In this document: in pieces, positions 42,207 through 50,393 of the stretch
How positions within the stretch are numbered: position 1 is the first letter of the stretch
Layout: each line of letters starts with the position of its first letter
Assembly (NCBI RefSeq): GCF_009765355.1
Contig: NZ_VTHK01000022.1
Coordinates: 1 to 64,000 of the forward strand
DNA from: Amycolatopsis anabasis
GTDB lineage: Bacteria; Actinomycetota; Actinomycetes; Mycobacteriales; Pseudonocardiaceae
Length of the DNA: 64,000 nt
Reading direction: 5' to 3'
Notes under the pieces: model-generated
Seen by the model: only the letters and a program-made list of their open reading frames with translations
Databases searched by the model: none
Told to the model about the DNA's origin: nothing
Position numbers and translations under genes: made by a program

Positions 42207-42482
42207 GACGAACTCCTTTCCTTGAATCGGCGGAGAACCTTGAATTGTCGCGAGAGAATGACACGAGTCGCTTGGCTGCACTTTGTCCGACGCGTTCTTC
42301 GTTCTCGTCGCGACAGTGAAAGTGTCACCGAGGGGGGGATGATTGATCAACGGCCGCACCGGTTTATGACCCGTGTAGGCGTTGCAAGGTAAAGGGCACA
42401 CGAGCACACCCGGCAGACGCGTTTCTGGACATCGGGGCCCGCGCTGGGTCCGGCGCCCGGCCGCAGCGTGCGAACGCACTGT

Positions 42483-43280
42483 CTAGGCGTGGCGTGCGAC
42501 GTAGAGCAGGTGGTCGTCGGCCTGCTCGTCGGCCTCTTCGCGGAGCTTGCCGCGTTGCAGCCCGTGCACGGCGATCAGGTTCAGCCCCGCGGCGACGAGT
42601 TTGTCCTCCAACTCGGGAGTGGTGTGGTGCCGACACAGCAGCCGATGCACCATCCGCCGCCACCGTTGCTCATCATCAGGATCGGTGACGAACCGGTCGA
42701 TCCGAGTCTCGAAACCCGCCCCATCCCCCACCCGCTCCTGTGGCGTTATGCGCCAGACCACGAACTGCTCCTGCTGATCCAGCACGATCGGGTTCGCTAT
42801 CGCCCGGCGGACGCTGCGCTGGCTGAGCCGGTCGAACACGAACACCCCACCCGGCACCAGCGACCTGGCCACCCCGGCGAACACCGCGGCCAGATCCTCG
42901 CCGGTGAGCATGTGCGCCAGCGTGTCGGTCATCGCGCAGCACACATCGAACCGGCCCAGATCCGGCAACTCCCGCAGATCCGCCTCCACGAACAACACGT
43001 CCCCAGCGCCCTCTTTGCCGTAGGCCAGAGCCAGCATCGCCGGGGAGTTGTCACACCCGGTCACCTCGTAGCCCAGCCCGGCGAACCCCAACGCGTTCGT
43101 CCCGGTGGCACACCCCATATCCAGCAACCGGCGACCCCCGGTGCCGTACCGCACCGCCAGCTCATGAAACCACTGGCCATACATCTCGAACGAGCGGCCA
43201 GCGCTGTCACGATCATAGAATCCCGCGAACTCCTCATAGCCCGCCAGAACCTCATCCCCGATCCCGGGCGACACCGTCAT
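42483..43280 (-). CDS. class I SAM-dependent methyltransferase
   Basis: A 265-residue Rossmann methyltransferase. Motif I is LLDMGCATGTNALGFAGLGY, motif II acidic in VTGCDNSP and motif III in FVEADLRELPDLGRFD; the C-terminal part is beta-rich. GGAAGGAG precedes the ATG. It lies 276 bp upstream of the precursor gene on the same strand, so it may tailor the peptide (N- or O-methylation) or be unrelated. Overall it resembles small-molecule methylases of the ubiE/glycine N-methylase group. Confidence 0.8.
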   Translation of the reverse strand: MTVSPGIGDEVLAGYEEFAGFYDRDSAGRSFEMYGQWFHELAVRYGTGGRRLLDMGCATGTNALGFAGLGYEVTGCDNSPAMLALAYGKEGAGDVLFVEADLRELPDLGRFDVCCAMTDTLAHMLTGEDLAAVFAGVARSLVPGGVFVFDRLSQRSVRRAIANPIVLDQQEQFVVWRITPQERVGDGAGFETRIDRFVTDPDDEQRWRRMVHRLLCRHHTTPELEDKLVAAGLNLIAVHGLQRGKLREEADEQADDHLLYVARHA

Positions 43281-43702
43281 CAGCGACTCCTTCCATCAGC
43301 GCACCACTCGGGTAAAACAACCACCCGGCATCGACCTCATGACGGACTTCACATTTCCGCGCCCCATTCAGAGAGCACACCCACATCACCGCTTCGAGCG
43401 CCCCACCCGAACCCCTGACCACCAACTGGTTCACCCACCAGTGAATCGCCCCGCGCCGACCGATCCAGCCGTTGGCAGCGGCAATCCCGGCGTGTCGTTG
43501 GGGCACTGCGCGGCGGCGCGGTTTTCGGATGCGGCGACTACCCAACAGGCTGAAACCGTGTACAGAAGTCGACTTCTGTACACGAATAGGGTCTTTGTTG
43601 CTCCGGCGTTGGGGCGGCTGCTGCGATGATTCCGCCCGTGGGCAGCGCCGGGGACCGGCTTTCCGTCGTTGCGGAGGATTCCCTGTCGCCTCCAGAGGGG
43701 GA
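43281..43702. other. no gene recognised; contains a long palindrome
   Basis: About 420 bp between the methyltransferase start and the downstream end of the mercury cluster. The only striking element is the palindrome annotated separately. Open frames here have no protein-like content. Confidence 0.5.
43557..43584. promoter_or_regulatory. 28-bp perfect palindrome, candidate operator
   Basis: CGTGTACAGAAGTC is followed immediately by its exact reverse complement, with no loop. A loop-free perfect dyad suits a dimeric or tetrameric repressor better than a terminator. It lies 277 bp upstream of the methyltransferase start and could serve the RiPP locus, though no regulator gene is next to it. 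Confidence 0.5.
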
Positions 43703-43798
43703 TCAGCAGCAGTGCTCGCCACGCCAGGCGTCACGGCCTTCTTCGATCGCGACGGCGGCGATGGTCAGGGCAACGATCGGGCCGCCCAGGGGCAGCTG
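43703..43798 (-). pseudogene. 3' fragment of a cation-efflux (CDF-like) transporter
   Basis: The last 30 codons read LGGPIVALTIAAVAIEEGRD followed by AWRGEHCC, like the last helix and Cys-Cys tail of actinobacterial metal exporters of the cation diffusion type. The rest of the gene is missing. It follows the thioredoxin-like gene directly, so the cluster once had an efflux function. Confidence 0.45.
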
Positions 43799-43821
43799 AG
43801 CCGCCCGAGTCTTGTTATTGA

Positions 43822-44085
43822 TCAGGTTCTCGGCGTGGCGGTGAGCGCGGTGTGGATCTGGTCGTGGGTGGGCAGGTCGAGCCGGCAGCACGTGCCGGTG
43901 CTGGGCGGGCCGCCGGTGGCGACGTCGATGCCGTTGATCACCAGCGTGGGTGAGGGGAATGCCCCTTGGCGTTCGTGGACCGGTATCTCGATTCCGGTGT
44001 GCCGCAGGCACTCGTGCAGGGTGGCGCGGACCCGGTCGATCAGGGGGCAGTCCGGTACGTGCCATAGCTCGACGGTGGGGGTCAT
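43822..44085 (-). CDS. short thioredoxin-fold protein of a mercury cluster
   Basis: An 87-residue protein, MTPTVELWHVPDCPLIDRVR at the start, FPSPTLVINGIDV in the middle, and a Cys-Cys pair (GTCCRL) near the end. It matches the small proteins often labelled alkylmercury lyase in actinobacteria, which have a thioredoxin-like fold and probably handle thiol-bound metal. It is not the true lyase, which is present separately. The start overlaps the merR stop (ATGA), so it is cotranscribed with merR. Confidence 0.65.
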   Translation of the reverse strand: MTPTVELWHVPDCPLIDRVRATLHECLRHTGIEIPVHERQGAFPSPTLVINGIDVATGGPPSTGTCCRLDLPTHDQIHTALTATPRT

Positions 44086-44507
44086 GTCCGCGCCTGCTCG
44101 CCGGGCGTGGTGTCGTGGGCGGGGTCGAGGCTGTGCAGCAGCGGGCAGTCGCGGTCCGCGCGGGGTTGCGTGCAGGTGTCGACGAGCCGGGCGAGGGAGG
44201 CGCGCATGGCGTGCAGGCTGGCGATCTTGCCGTCCAACTCGGTGATCTTCTCAGTGGCCATCTGCCGGGTGGCGTCGCAGTTGTCCGGGCCGCCGTGGGC
44301 GAGGTGCAGCAGGGCCTCGATCTCGGCGAGGGTGAAGCCGAGTTCCTGGGCGCGCTTGACGAACCGCACGACGCGCACGGCGTCCGGGCCGTAGACCCGG
44401 TAACCGGCACCGGTCCGGCCCGGGTCGGGCAGCAGTCCACGACGTTCGTAGTAGCGCAGGGTCTGGGTGTTCACCCCGGCCTGCCTGGCGACTTGTGCGG
44501 TGCGCAT
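44082..44507 (-). CDS. merR: MerR-family mercury-responsive regulator
   Basis: A 141-residue regulator with an N-terminal winged HTH (TAQVARQAGVNTQTLRYYER) and a long dimerisation helix. Its cysteines C77, C112 and C121 have spacings of 35 and 9, exactly those of the Hg(II)-binding C82, C117 and C126 of Tn501 MerR. This makes mercury sensing very likely. It is divergent from the dioxygenase-lyase operon, and two dyads in the shared region are probable binding sites. The preferred ATG at 44507 follows a minus-strand promoter with TTGACC. Confidence 0.88.
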   Translation of the reverse strand: MRTAQVARQAGVNTQTLRYYERRGLLPDPGRTGAGYRVYGPDAVRVVRFVKRAQELGFTLAEIEALLHLAHGGPDNCDATRQMATEKITELDGKIASLHAMRASLARLVDTCTQPRADRDCPLLHSLDPAHDTTPGEQART

Positions 44508-44520
44508 ACCGCGACGGTAA

Positions 44521-44591
44521 ACCCGGTACCCGGCTACCGGGTCAAGCCGGACAGCGGGGCCGGGCCTTGACTCGGTAGTGCGGTACCGGGT
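44521..44591. promoter_or_regulatory. two MerR-type operators in the divergent promoter region
   Basis: ACCCGGTA-N6-TACCGGGT (44521-44542) is a perfect dyad and ACTCGGTA-N6-TACCGGGT (44570-44591) a one-mismatch copy. Each lies just downstream of a -35-like hexamer pointing away from the other: TTGACC on the minus strand (44545-44540) and TTGACT on the plus strand (44567-44572). A dyad filling the -35/-10 spacer is the hallmark of MerR control. The -10 elements are weak. Confidence 0.6.
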
Positions 44592-44637
44592 CGAGGGTGG
44601 GGTGCACCGGCTCATCGACCAGGAGAGGACCGAGCCC

Positions 44638-45447
44638 ATGAGCACCCCGACTGACCGCACGCGGAGCCGCGAGCCCGGCAGCCGCGTCGCCGAGTTCGAC
44701 GCCGACTCCCGTCGTATCGCCACCGAGTTCCGGGAGCAGGGGTTCGCGCATGTCCCGGGTCTGCTCACCGGGCCGGAAGTGGCCCGGTTCCGCGCCGCGG
44801 CGCTGGCGGCGATCAAGCAGCGCAGCCGCAAGGACAAGGACTTCGGCACCGGCATCGTGGCCACCACCGACGCCTGGGAACACCACCCCGCACTGCGCGA
44901 ACTCGCCCTGCACCCCCGCATCGGCGCCCTCGCCGAACACGTCGCCGGCATGCCGCTACGGGTGTGGGGCGGCGAAGTCCTGGTCAAGCACCCGCACGAG
45001 ACCGCCGCCACCGGCCTGCACGACGATCTGACCTTCGCCCTGCTCGACTCCCGGCTCACCTTCAACACCTGGATCGCCCTGGACGACGTCCCCACCGAGC
45101 GCGGCTGCCTGACCTTCCTGCCCCGCTCCCACGCCCGCGGCGGACCCGAACGGGTCGACCTGGCCGAGCAGTACCGGGATCCGGACGGCTACCTCATCCG
45201 CCATTGGCCCGAACTCCAGTGGACGCCGCGGGTCACCGTACCGCTGCGGGCCGGCGACGCCACCCTCCACCACAGCCGCACCGCACACGCCGCCGGGGCC
45301 AACACCACCGACACCACGCGGGTTTCCTTCCTGCTCACCTTCACCGACGCCGACGCGACCTACCGCCCGCTACCCGGTCACGACCCGCTCGACCTCGAAG
45401 CCGGGCAAGCCTTGCCCGACCGGCGTTATCCCCGCGTCATCCGATGA
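44638..45447 (+). CDS. phytanoyl-CoA dioxygenase family Fe(II)/2-oxoglutarate oxygenase
   Basis: A 269-residue double-stranded beta-helix oxygenase. The iron site is H128-x-D130 (GLHDDLTF) with distal H217 (SRTAHAAG); R228 (TTRVSF) can bind 2-oxoglutarate. GGAGAGGA precedes ATG 44638. It is the first gene of the operon facing merR and its stop region overlaps a possible start of the MerB gene, so the two are coupled. A role in organomercury handling is implied by context only; PhyH enzymes otherwise hydroxylate lipids or natural products. Confidence 0.8.
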   Translation: MSTPTDRTRSREPGSRVAEFDADSRRIATEFREQGFAHVPGLLTGPEVARFRAAALAAIKQRSRKDKDFGTGIVATTDAWEHHPALRELALHPRIGALAEHVAGMPLRVWGGEVLVKHPHETAATGLHDDLTFALLDSRLTFNTWIALDDVPTERGCLTFLPRSHARGGPERVDLAEQYRDPDGYLIRHWPELQWTPRVTVPLRAGDATLHHSRTAHAAGANTTDTTRVSFLLTFTDADATYRPLPGHDPLDLEAGQALPDRRYPRVIR

Positions 45448-45464
45448 ACATCCCGGAGGGCGCC

Positions 45465-46220
45465 ATGAACACCAGCACCGAACCCGGAACCGATGACCAG
45501 CCGGAGACCGGCATCGACGACCTCCTCGGATCGGTGACCAGCAAGCGGATCACCACGCTGCCCCACTCCGTCCGCGCCGTGCACCGCACGATCCTGCGCA
45601 CGTTCGCGGACACCGGCACAGCACCCACCCGCCGCCAACTCGCCACACAAGTCGGCAATCGCGACGCCGGGCTCGAGGCCACCCTGGACGCGCTCACCGC
45701 CGCCGACCTCATCGGCATCGACGAGGTCGGCGAGATCGCCTACGCCTACCCGTTCTCCACCCGACCGACCGCGCACCGCGTGCGGCTACCCGGCGGGACG
45801 CAGCCCTACGCGATGTGCGCGATCGACGCACTCGGCATCCCCACGATGCTGGGCACCGACGCGGTGATCACCTCACGAGACGCCGAGACCGGCGAGCCGA
45901 TCACCGTCGATGTGACCGACCACGGCACGACCACCCGCTGGCAGCCTGCCGACGCGGTGGTCTACCTCGGCTCGCGAACAGACTGCTGCGCAACCACTTC
46001 GGCCGGCACCTGCTGCGGCTACATCAACTTCTTCACCAGCCACCGCAACGCCTTGGCCTGGGCCGAAAACCGTCCCGACCTCACCGGCCGCGTGCTCGAC
46101 CAGGACCGGGCACTCGCCGCGGGCGTGCGCTGCTTCGGCGACCTGCTCAGAACCCGAACCGAACCCACGCCACATCGCAAGCACAAGATCAACCGCTTGA
46201 GTGGCCATTTGAGCCCCTGA
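45465..46220 (+). CDS. merB: organomercurial lyase (MerB family)
   Basis: A 251-residue protein. The MerB catalytic residues are all present: C118 and D121 (YAMCAIDALG; C96 and D99 in plasmid R831b MerB) and C183-C184 (GTCCGYINFFTS; C159-C160). Strands TGEPITVDV and QPADAVVYLG match the MerB core. The enzyme protonolyses C-Hg bonds and releases Hg(II). An N-terminal wHTH-like extension (about 35-95) is normal for the family. ATG 45465 follows GGAGGG; an upstream ATG overlapping the oxygenase stop is possible. No mercuric reductase is in the window, so the released Hg(II) must be handled otherwise. Confidence 0.85.
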   Translation: MNTSTEPGTDDQPETGIDDLLGSVTSKRITTLPHSVRAVHRTILRTFADTGTAPTRRQLATQVGNRDAGLEATLDALTAADLIGIDEVGEIAYAYPFSTRPTAHRVRLPGGTQPYAMCAIDALGIPTMLGTDAVITSRDAETGEPITVDVTDHGTTTRWQPADAVVYLGSRTDCCATTSAGTCCGYINFFTSHRNALAWAENRPDLTGRVLDQDRALAAGVRCFGDLLRTRTEPTPHRKHKINRLSGHLSP

Positions 46221-46331
46221 GGTTGGGTTTCGCGCCGGATGACGTGGCGCCCGCGCCGCGTGCGACGGTGATGCCGCTGCGGTGAACCGCGGTGTCCTCC
46301 GCTCGTCGCCGAGGTGGAGCGATTCTCCCGG

Positions 46332-46868
46332 TCAGGGGCTGGGTATCGCGATGTCACGCACGGGCGCGAGCGCGGCCGGTGGGAAGTCCGGCCACTCGGG
46401 ACCGTGGTGGTTCTTGCCCTGCAGGTGCCGGTCCGCGAACGCTTGGGTGGCGGCCAGGACGTGCGCCACCTGGTGGGGTGTCAGCTTTCCGGAGGTCATC
46501 GCCGCACCGAGCTCGTGCAGATCCAGTATCCGGTAAGGAAGCCCGGGCGGGCCGACGATGAAGTCGACGTAGTGGTCGACGACGTGGATGGTGCCGCGCT
46601 CTTCGCGGATGTCCACCAGATCGACGTACCACCACCCGGCCCGCTCCGGCTTGAACACCACCGGCTGGTTGAGCTGGGCCGACTCGTCGAGCAGCAGGAA
46701 GGCGCGCTGCCGGCGCCCAGCGTCCGGCCGGACATACCTGCCCTCGGGAATGTCGAACTCGTAGGCGGCGACCCGACCGACCCGGACACCTGGGCAGGGC
46801 AGGTCACCGCGCAGCACGGTGACCTGCTCGGGACTCGTTTGCGCCGGAAGAGCTTGTTTCCCAGTCAC
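46332..46868 (-). CDS. DUF402 domain protein
   Basis: A 178-residue protein. The conserved DUF402 core is seen in WWYVDLVDIREERGTIHVVD, then HYVDFIVGPPG and PYRILDLHELGAAM. Characterised relatives are nucleotide or RNA phosphatases with the FAU-1/RNase E-associated fold, such as the nucleoside tri/diphosphatase group. It converges on merB, ending 112 bp from it. Family membership is clearer than activity. Confidence 0.7.
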   Translation of the reverse strand: MTGKQALPAQTSPEQVTVLRGDLPCPGVRVGRVAAYEFDIPEGRYVRPDAGRRQRAFLLLDESAQLNQPVVFKPERAGWWYVDLVDIREERGTIHVVDHYVDFIVGPPGLPYRILDLHELGAAMTSGKLTPHQVAHVLAATQAFADRHLQGKNHHGPEWPDFPPAALAPVRDIAIPSP

Positions 46869-47119
46869 ACCACCGGATCGTAGCGGCGGCCGTGGCAGTC
46901 AAGGAACAGCTCTCCAACCCGCCGGGGAGTCCCCGGCCCCTGCTCAGCGCGGATACGAGTAGCCGACCAGTGCGGTGATAGCCGCGCAGGTGCAGCCGGG
47001 GCTCGTCGACGGCGCGGGTGCGTTGGGTGTGGATCACGCCGTGCTGACCCTGGTGCGGTTATTTCCCTGTGTGATCGGACGATCGCGGCGCTGCACCGCC
47101 GGCTCGACCCCGAGTCCGA

Positions 47120-47350
47120 CGCCGACCTCGCCCGCGGCAGGGGCAGCGGCGCCGAGAGCAGCCCGGTGAGGCAGCCGTAGTGCACCGCGCCCCAGCGGTC
47201 GGTGACGGCGGTGACCTGCAGCAGGGTGAACACCCCGCGCGATGCCCGCCACCACCACCGCGGCGATCAACGCGGCCGCCGAGGTGAGCACCCCGAGCAA
47301 CGCGGTCGTCACGGCGATGGCCAGCAGGACGAGCGCGGTCCGGGTCCGCA
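47120..47350 (-). pseudogene. fragment of an MFS transporter, frameshifted
   Basis: The minus strand encodes VLLAIAVTTALLGVLTSAAA followed by LIAAVVVAGIARGV. In the next frame it continues with FTLLQVTAVTDRWGAVHYGC and LTGLLSAPLPL, matching consecutive helices of an MFS permease. Removing one base from a four-G run near 47237-47242 joins them. Both ends of the gene are gone. Confidence 0.6.
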
Positions 47351-47365
47351 CGGTGGTGCGTCTGA

Positions 47366-47425
47366 TGCACGGTTGCGTTTGAGTCGGTTGATCCCGCGCT
47401 CCACGGCGTGGCACTGCTTTGCGTC
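47366..47425 (-). pseudogene. C-terminal fragment of an IS5-type transposase
   Basis: Twenty codons read DAKQCHAVERGINRLKRNRA, matching the conserved HxVERGINRLKxxRxxATRYD segment of IS5-group DDE transposases around the catalytic Glu. The fragment abuts the MFS fragment, so an insertion and later deletion probably made both scraps. Confidence 0.55.
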
Positions 47426-47628
47426 CAGAAGCAACCGGCCATTGTTAGGCGGCTCGAAATCCTGTGCCACCGTCACTGCGGATAGCCGCCACGCACGCGC
47501 TGAGTAAACTGCGACACCGCCTGGCTGTCTTCTCCGGTCGCCCGAAACTGCCCTCACAAGGCCAGACGCTTCTGGTTCCTGCCATTTGTCACAACGTCAA
47601 GTCCGGCGGGTCCGCGCCTGGTGCTGGG

Positions 47629-48030
47629 TCAGGGTGCGGCCAACGGAAGATCCATGATGCCGGTGGCTTGCGACCAGACACAACGCCACATGCCGCTGGC
47701 ATTGGTGTAGACGTCGGTGTGCCAGGCATCGTGCCGCGGGATGTCCGCGCCGTCGACGGTGAGTTCGATAACGCACCGGTAGCGGAGGACGACGACGTCG
47801 GTGCCGACGATGGCGTCCACGTCGCCGGTCAGCCCCAGTTCCCGGTAGGCGACCCGCCCGGTGGTGAGGAGATCCAGGTATTCGGCCTTCGTCCACACGG
47901 TGCCGGTCGGGTTGCACAACCGGTACTCCGCGGCGTGCAAGCGGTCGTAGGCGCCGCGATCCACGTCGAGGAGACATTGGATCCGATCCTGCTCAGCCTT
48001 GATCACTTGGCCGGCCACATCGTCGGTCAT
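47629..48030 (-). CDS. NTF2-like (SnoaL/DUF4440-type) protein
   Basis: A 133-residue cone-shaped alpha+beta protein: helical start (QVIKAEQDRIQCLLDVDRGA), then LHAAEYRLCNPTGTVWTKAEY and the beta sheet (VVVLRYRCVIELTVDG, WHTDVYTNASGMWRCVWSQA). Such folds bind or isomerise small ligands, or are non-catalytic. GGAG precedes ATG 48030. No close neighbour suggests a role. Confidence 0.75.
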   Translation of the reverse strand: MTDDVAGQVIKAEQDRIQCLLDVDRGAYDRLHAAEYRLCNPTGTVWTKAEYLDLLTTGRVAYRELGLTGDVDAIVGTDVVVLRYRCVIELTVDGADIPRHDAWHTDVYTNASGMWRCVWSQATGIMDLPLAAP

Positions 48031-48485
48031 ACCCGCTCCTATCCACTCGTTCGGTTCTGGTCGGCGACACATGCGCCTACAACCAGGTCAGAAGGCGGAG
48101 AGGTGGTCTCTCGCTGACACCATCTGTGCCGGTGCCGAGCCCTTGAGCATGGCCGTCGGCTACACGGTATCGGGGGACCAGGAGTACGTCACGGCGCGCT
48201 GCTCGCCGAAGAGTGGGATAGGTGAACTGGTCTCCTTTTGTAGAGGTACTGCACCTCCGAGGAATGGAAGACATCCACATCGTGGGTTGGTTCACGCACG
48301 AAGGGGGTGTCGACCACGTGCCCCCTGCTCCAGCCCGGTGCGAAAGCTCCGTACGTGTTCGTCAACGACGTGGGCACCCCGGACATCATCCGCGGACTCG
48401 GCCCGGAGATCGACGCACTGATCACCGAGACCAGCAACGACATCACCGCCCACCAGGCATCGAGCGCCGACCGAACTTCCCGGGA
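48031..48485. other. no gene recognised
   Basis: About 450 bp. A plus-strand frame from about 48307 (CPLLQPGAKAPYVFVNDVGT, then PDIIRGLGPEIDALITETSN) looks protein-like for roughly 55 codons and then degenerates. It may be a remnant of an unknown gene. Confidence 0.35.
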
Positions 48486-48668
48486 TCACGCAGGTCGAGA
48501 AAGTCCGGGGAGACAGTGGTTGAGGGGGCGGTAGATCGGTGCGAACACGTCGTCGAGAAGGTCCCATTCCCTGTTGCACAAGGTGAAGTGTCTCGGCCGG
48601 TCGGTCCTGGTCACGTCCTTGTTGCTCAGCGCGAGTGACCGCAGGTAGTAGCCTTGTTCCTTCGCCAT
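48486..48668 (-). pseudogene. N-terminal fragment of a methyltransferase-like gene
   Basis: A good ribosome site (GGAGGG) and ATG 48668 start a 60-residue frame, MAKEQGYYLRSLALSNKDVT, then FTLCNREWDLLDDVFAPIY, that stops early. The REWDLLDDVFAP segment looks like the beginning of a class I methyltransferase, but no SAM motif follows. It is probably truncated; the family call is tentative. Confidence 0.4.
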
Positions 48669-48741
48669 CGCACCCTCCAAGCCGTGAGGTGTTCGTCCTG
48701 GGAGTGCGGACGGACGAGGTTTCCACTCACGGCCGACCGCG

Positions 48742-49155
48742 ATGCCATTATCGTGCACGAGTGTAGCGGTGAAGCGATCCATTTGCGCTGATCCCAGAAT
48801 TCTGGAATCTGCATTCTGCCAGTATCGCCTCACCCCGTTCTGCGCTGAACATATAGAATTCGCAGCGCTGATGGGCTACGGTTTGGGCGTTCTTCGTGAC
48901 GAAGTAGTCTTTTCTGAAATTGTGTTCGTCGAGCTTGGTGATCGCCTGCCGGTACACATGCCCGCCCGGAAGTTGTTTCTCGTAGTCGACATGGGGATCC
49001 TGCGCGACGCCGACCTGCGCGAGGCAAACCTCAGCGGAGCCAACCTCGACAGCGCCGATCTCTGCGACGCCAGCGTCACCGGCGCCGACTTCCGCAACAC
49101 CAACCTTCATGACGCCGACCTCACCGAAGTCGATCTCGCCAACACCCGGAGATAG
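48742..49155 (+). CDS. short pentapeptide-repeat protein
   Basis: The last 55 residues form about nine A(D/N)Lxx repeats (DADLREANLSGANLDSADLC, then ADFRNTNLHDADLTEVDL), a right-handed beta-helix. The 80 residues before them are of no recognisable type and the start is uncertain; ATG 48871 is an alternative. Pentapeptide proteins are often much longer, so this may be a shortened copy. A short helix can bind gyrase or simply be structural. Confidence 0.5.
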   Translation: MPLSCTSVAVKRSICADPRILESAFCQYRLTPFCAEHIEFAALMGYGLGVLRDEVVFSEIVFVELGDRLPVHMPARKLFLVVDMGILRDADLREANLSGANLDSADLCDASVTGADFRNTNLHDADLTEVDLANTRR

Positions 49156-49178
49156 CCATGCACCATGTCGGTCCTGCG

Positions 49179-49826
49179 CTATTTCTCGAGGAGCCCGGTG
49201 GCCGCGCCCACGGCCGTGGACAGCAGTTCCACCCGGCCGGTCACGTCGAACAGGACCGCCCCGTCCTCGATCGGACTGGCCCCGAAGGCCTCCTGCAGGG
49301 CAGCCGCCGCGTCAGCGGTGCCGCGCAGCGGTCCCCTCGCCTCGACACCGGGCGGGACCGGCACCGGCGACACCGACGCCTCGGCGAGGTCGAAGGTCAG
49401 GATCTCGATCGGCGAGGGCTGATCATTCACGATGGCCGTGACGACACAGGCATCGCCCGTCGCACGGCTCGTGACATGGGTGAAACGCAGTTGGGCGCCA
49501 CTGGCCTGGTGGGTGAACATGAACCCGCCGTCCATAGTGGCCAGTCCGTCGGTGAGATCGAGGTTGACCTTGCCCTGTGCCGTCATGTGCACGCAGGGAC
49601 GACCGGTCCCGGTGGTGGTCAACTTCGCCGGGGCGATCGCCTCCAGCGCGATCCCAGCCTCCTCGAAGGCCTTGTGCACCCGTGTGGGCTGGCACAACTC
49701 CACCTGGCCGTTCTTGATTTTCAGCGGTGGCAATGCCTGAGCACCGGACGCCGGAGCGGCGAACCCGATCAAGGCAGCGAAAACAACGACGACGGCGACC
49801 ACAACCCGGCGAGGCTTGAACGTCAT
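49179..49826 (-). CDS. secreted protein, unknown function
   Basis: A 215-residue protein with a signal peptide (VVVAVVVVFAALIGFAAPAS|GA). The mature part is beta-rich with three Cys (QVELCQPTRV, GRPCVHMTAQG, GDACVVTAIV). No family was recognised. AGGAG lies about 10 nt upstream of ATG 49826. Base composition is like the core genome, so the island may already have ended here. Confidence 0.65.
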   Translation of the reverse strand: MTFKPRRVVVAVVVVFAALIGFAAPASGAQALPPLKIKNGQVELCQPTRVHKAFEEAGIALEAIAPAKLTTTGTGRPCVHMTAQGKVNLDLTDGLATMDGGFMFTHQASGAQLRFTHVTSRATGDACVVTAIVNDQPSPIEILTFDLAEASVSPVPVPPGVEARGPLRGTADAAAALQEAFGASPIEDGAVLFDVTGRVELLSTAVGAATGLLEK

Positions 49827-50393
49827 GTTCGAAAGACTCCTAGCGAACGGCAACCCGGCACGACCCGGCGAACCTAGCGGCGACCGCCAGGTCACAGCGC
49901 GGCGAACGACACCATCGAGTGACCATCAACCTGGTTGGTACCCGAGACCTGGCGGGTATAGACCAGGGCCTCGCCACCGGGCTCCTACACAACCGACTCA
50001 GCCAGCGGCTACACGATCAATTCCCCGAACGCCATCCCAGTGCAGCCCGGAGCGGCGGGTGCGCCGGATGGTGGGGTGCCCGGTGGCGGCGAGCAAGTGC
50101 GTGGCGGAGGTCGGCGCGGGCCGCTCACACGGTCCCCCTGCCAGTTTTTGGCGGTACAGGCCCAAGTCACGGCGACGACATTGGGCCGAAGCGGTGGCTA
50201 CCACGCTGGCCATCGAGATCATAATCGGCATATTGACACCACTTGCCATTCGCCGGATCAGCGGGATCGAGGTTCAGGCGGGGTCGGAGCATCAGCGCAT
50301 TGGGCACGCCACTTTGCCCGTAGCCGGGCGAGGTAGAAGCGGACCACCCCTAAGGTAGGTGCCCACGGCGAACGAACCTGTCTGGGGAGCCCG
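49827..50393. other. no gene recognised
   Basis: About 570 bp upstream of the hydrolase-asparaginase operon. No frame shows protein-like composition with a start signal, and no RNA gene or long hairpin was seen. It may contain the right end of the island. Confidence 0.45.

Larger units (their letters stand above)
34868..50393. mobile_element. decayed integrative element/genomic island at tRNA-Lys
   Basis: The left end is set by the tRNA-Lys 3' end. Integrase, excisionase and DNA methylase remnants follow in the order expected of an actinomycete integrative element. The interior mixes intact accessory genes (RiPP locus, mercury cluster) with at least six gene fragments. The right end is a guess, placed where ordinary paired housekeeping genes resume; no second copy of the tRNA 3' end was found by eye. 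Confidence 0.45.

Noticed and set aside
49827..50393. Right attachment site of the island
   Set aside because: No copy of the tRNA-Lys 3' end was visible here, so no att site is annotated.
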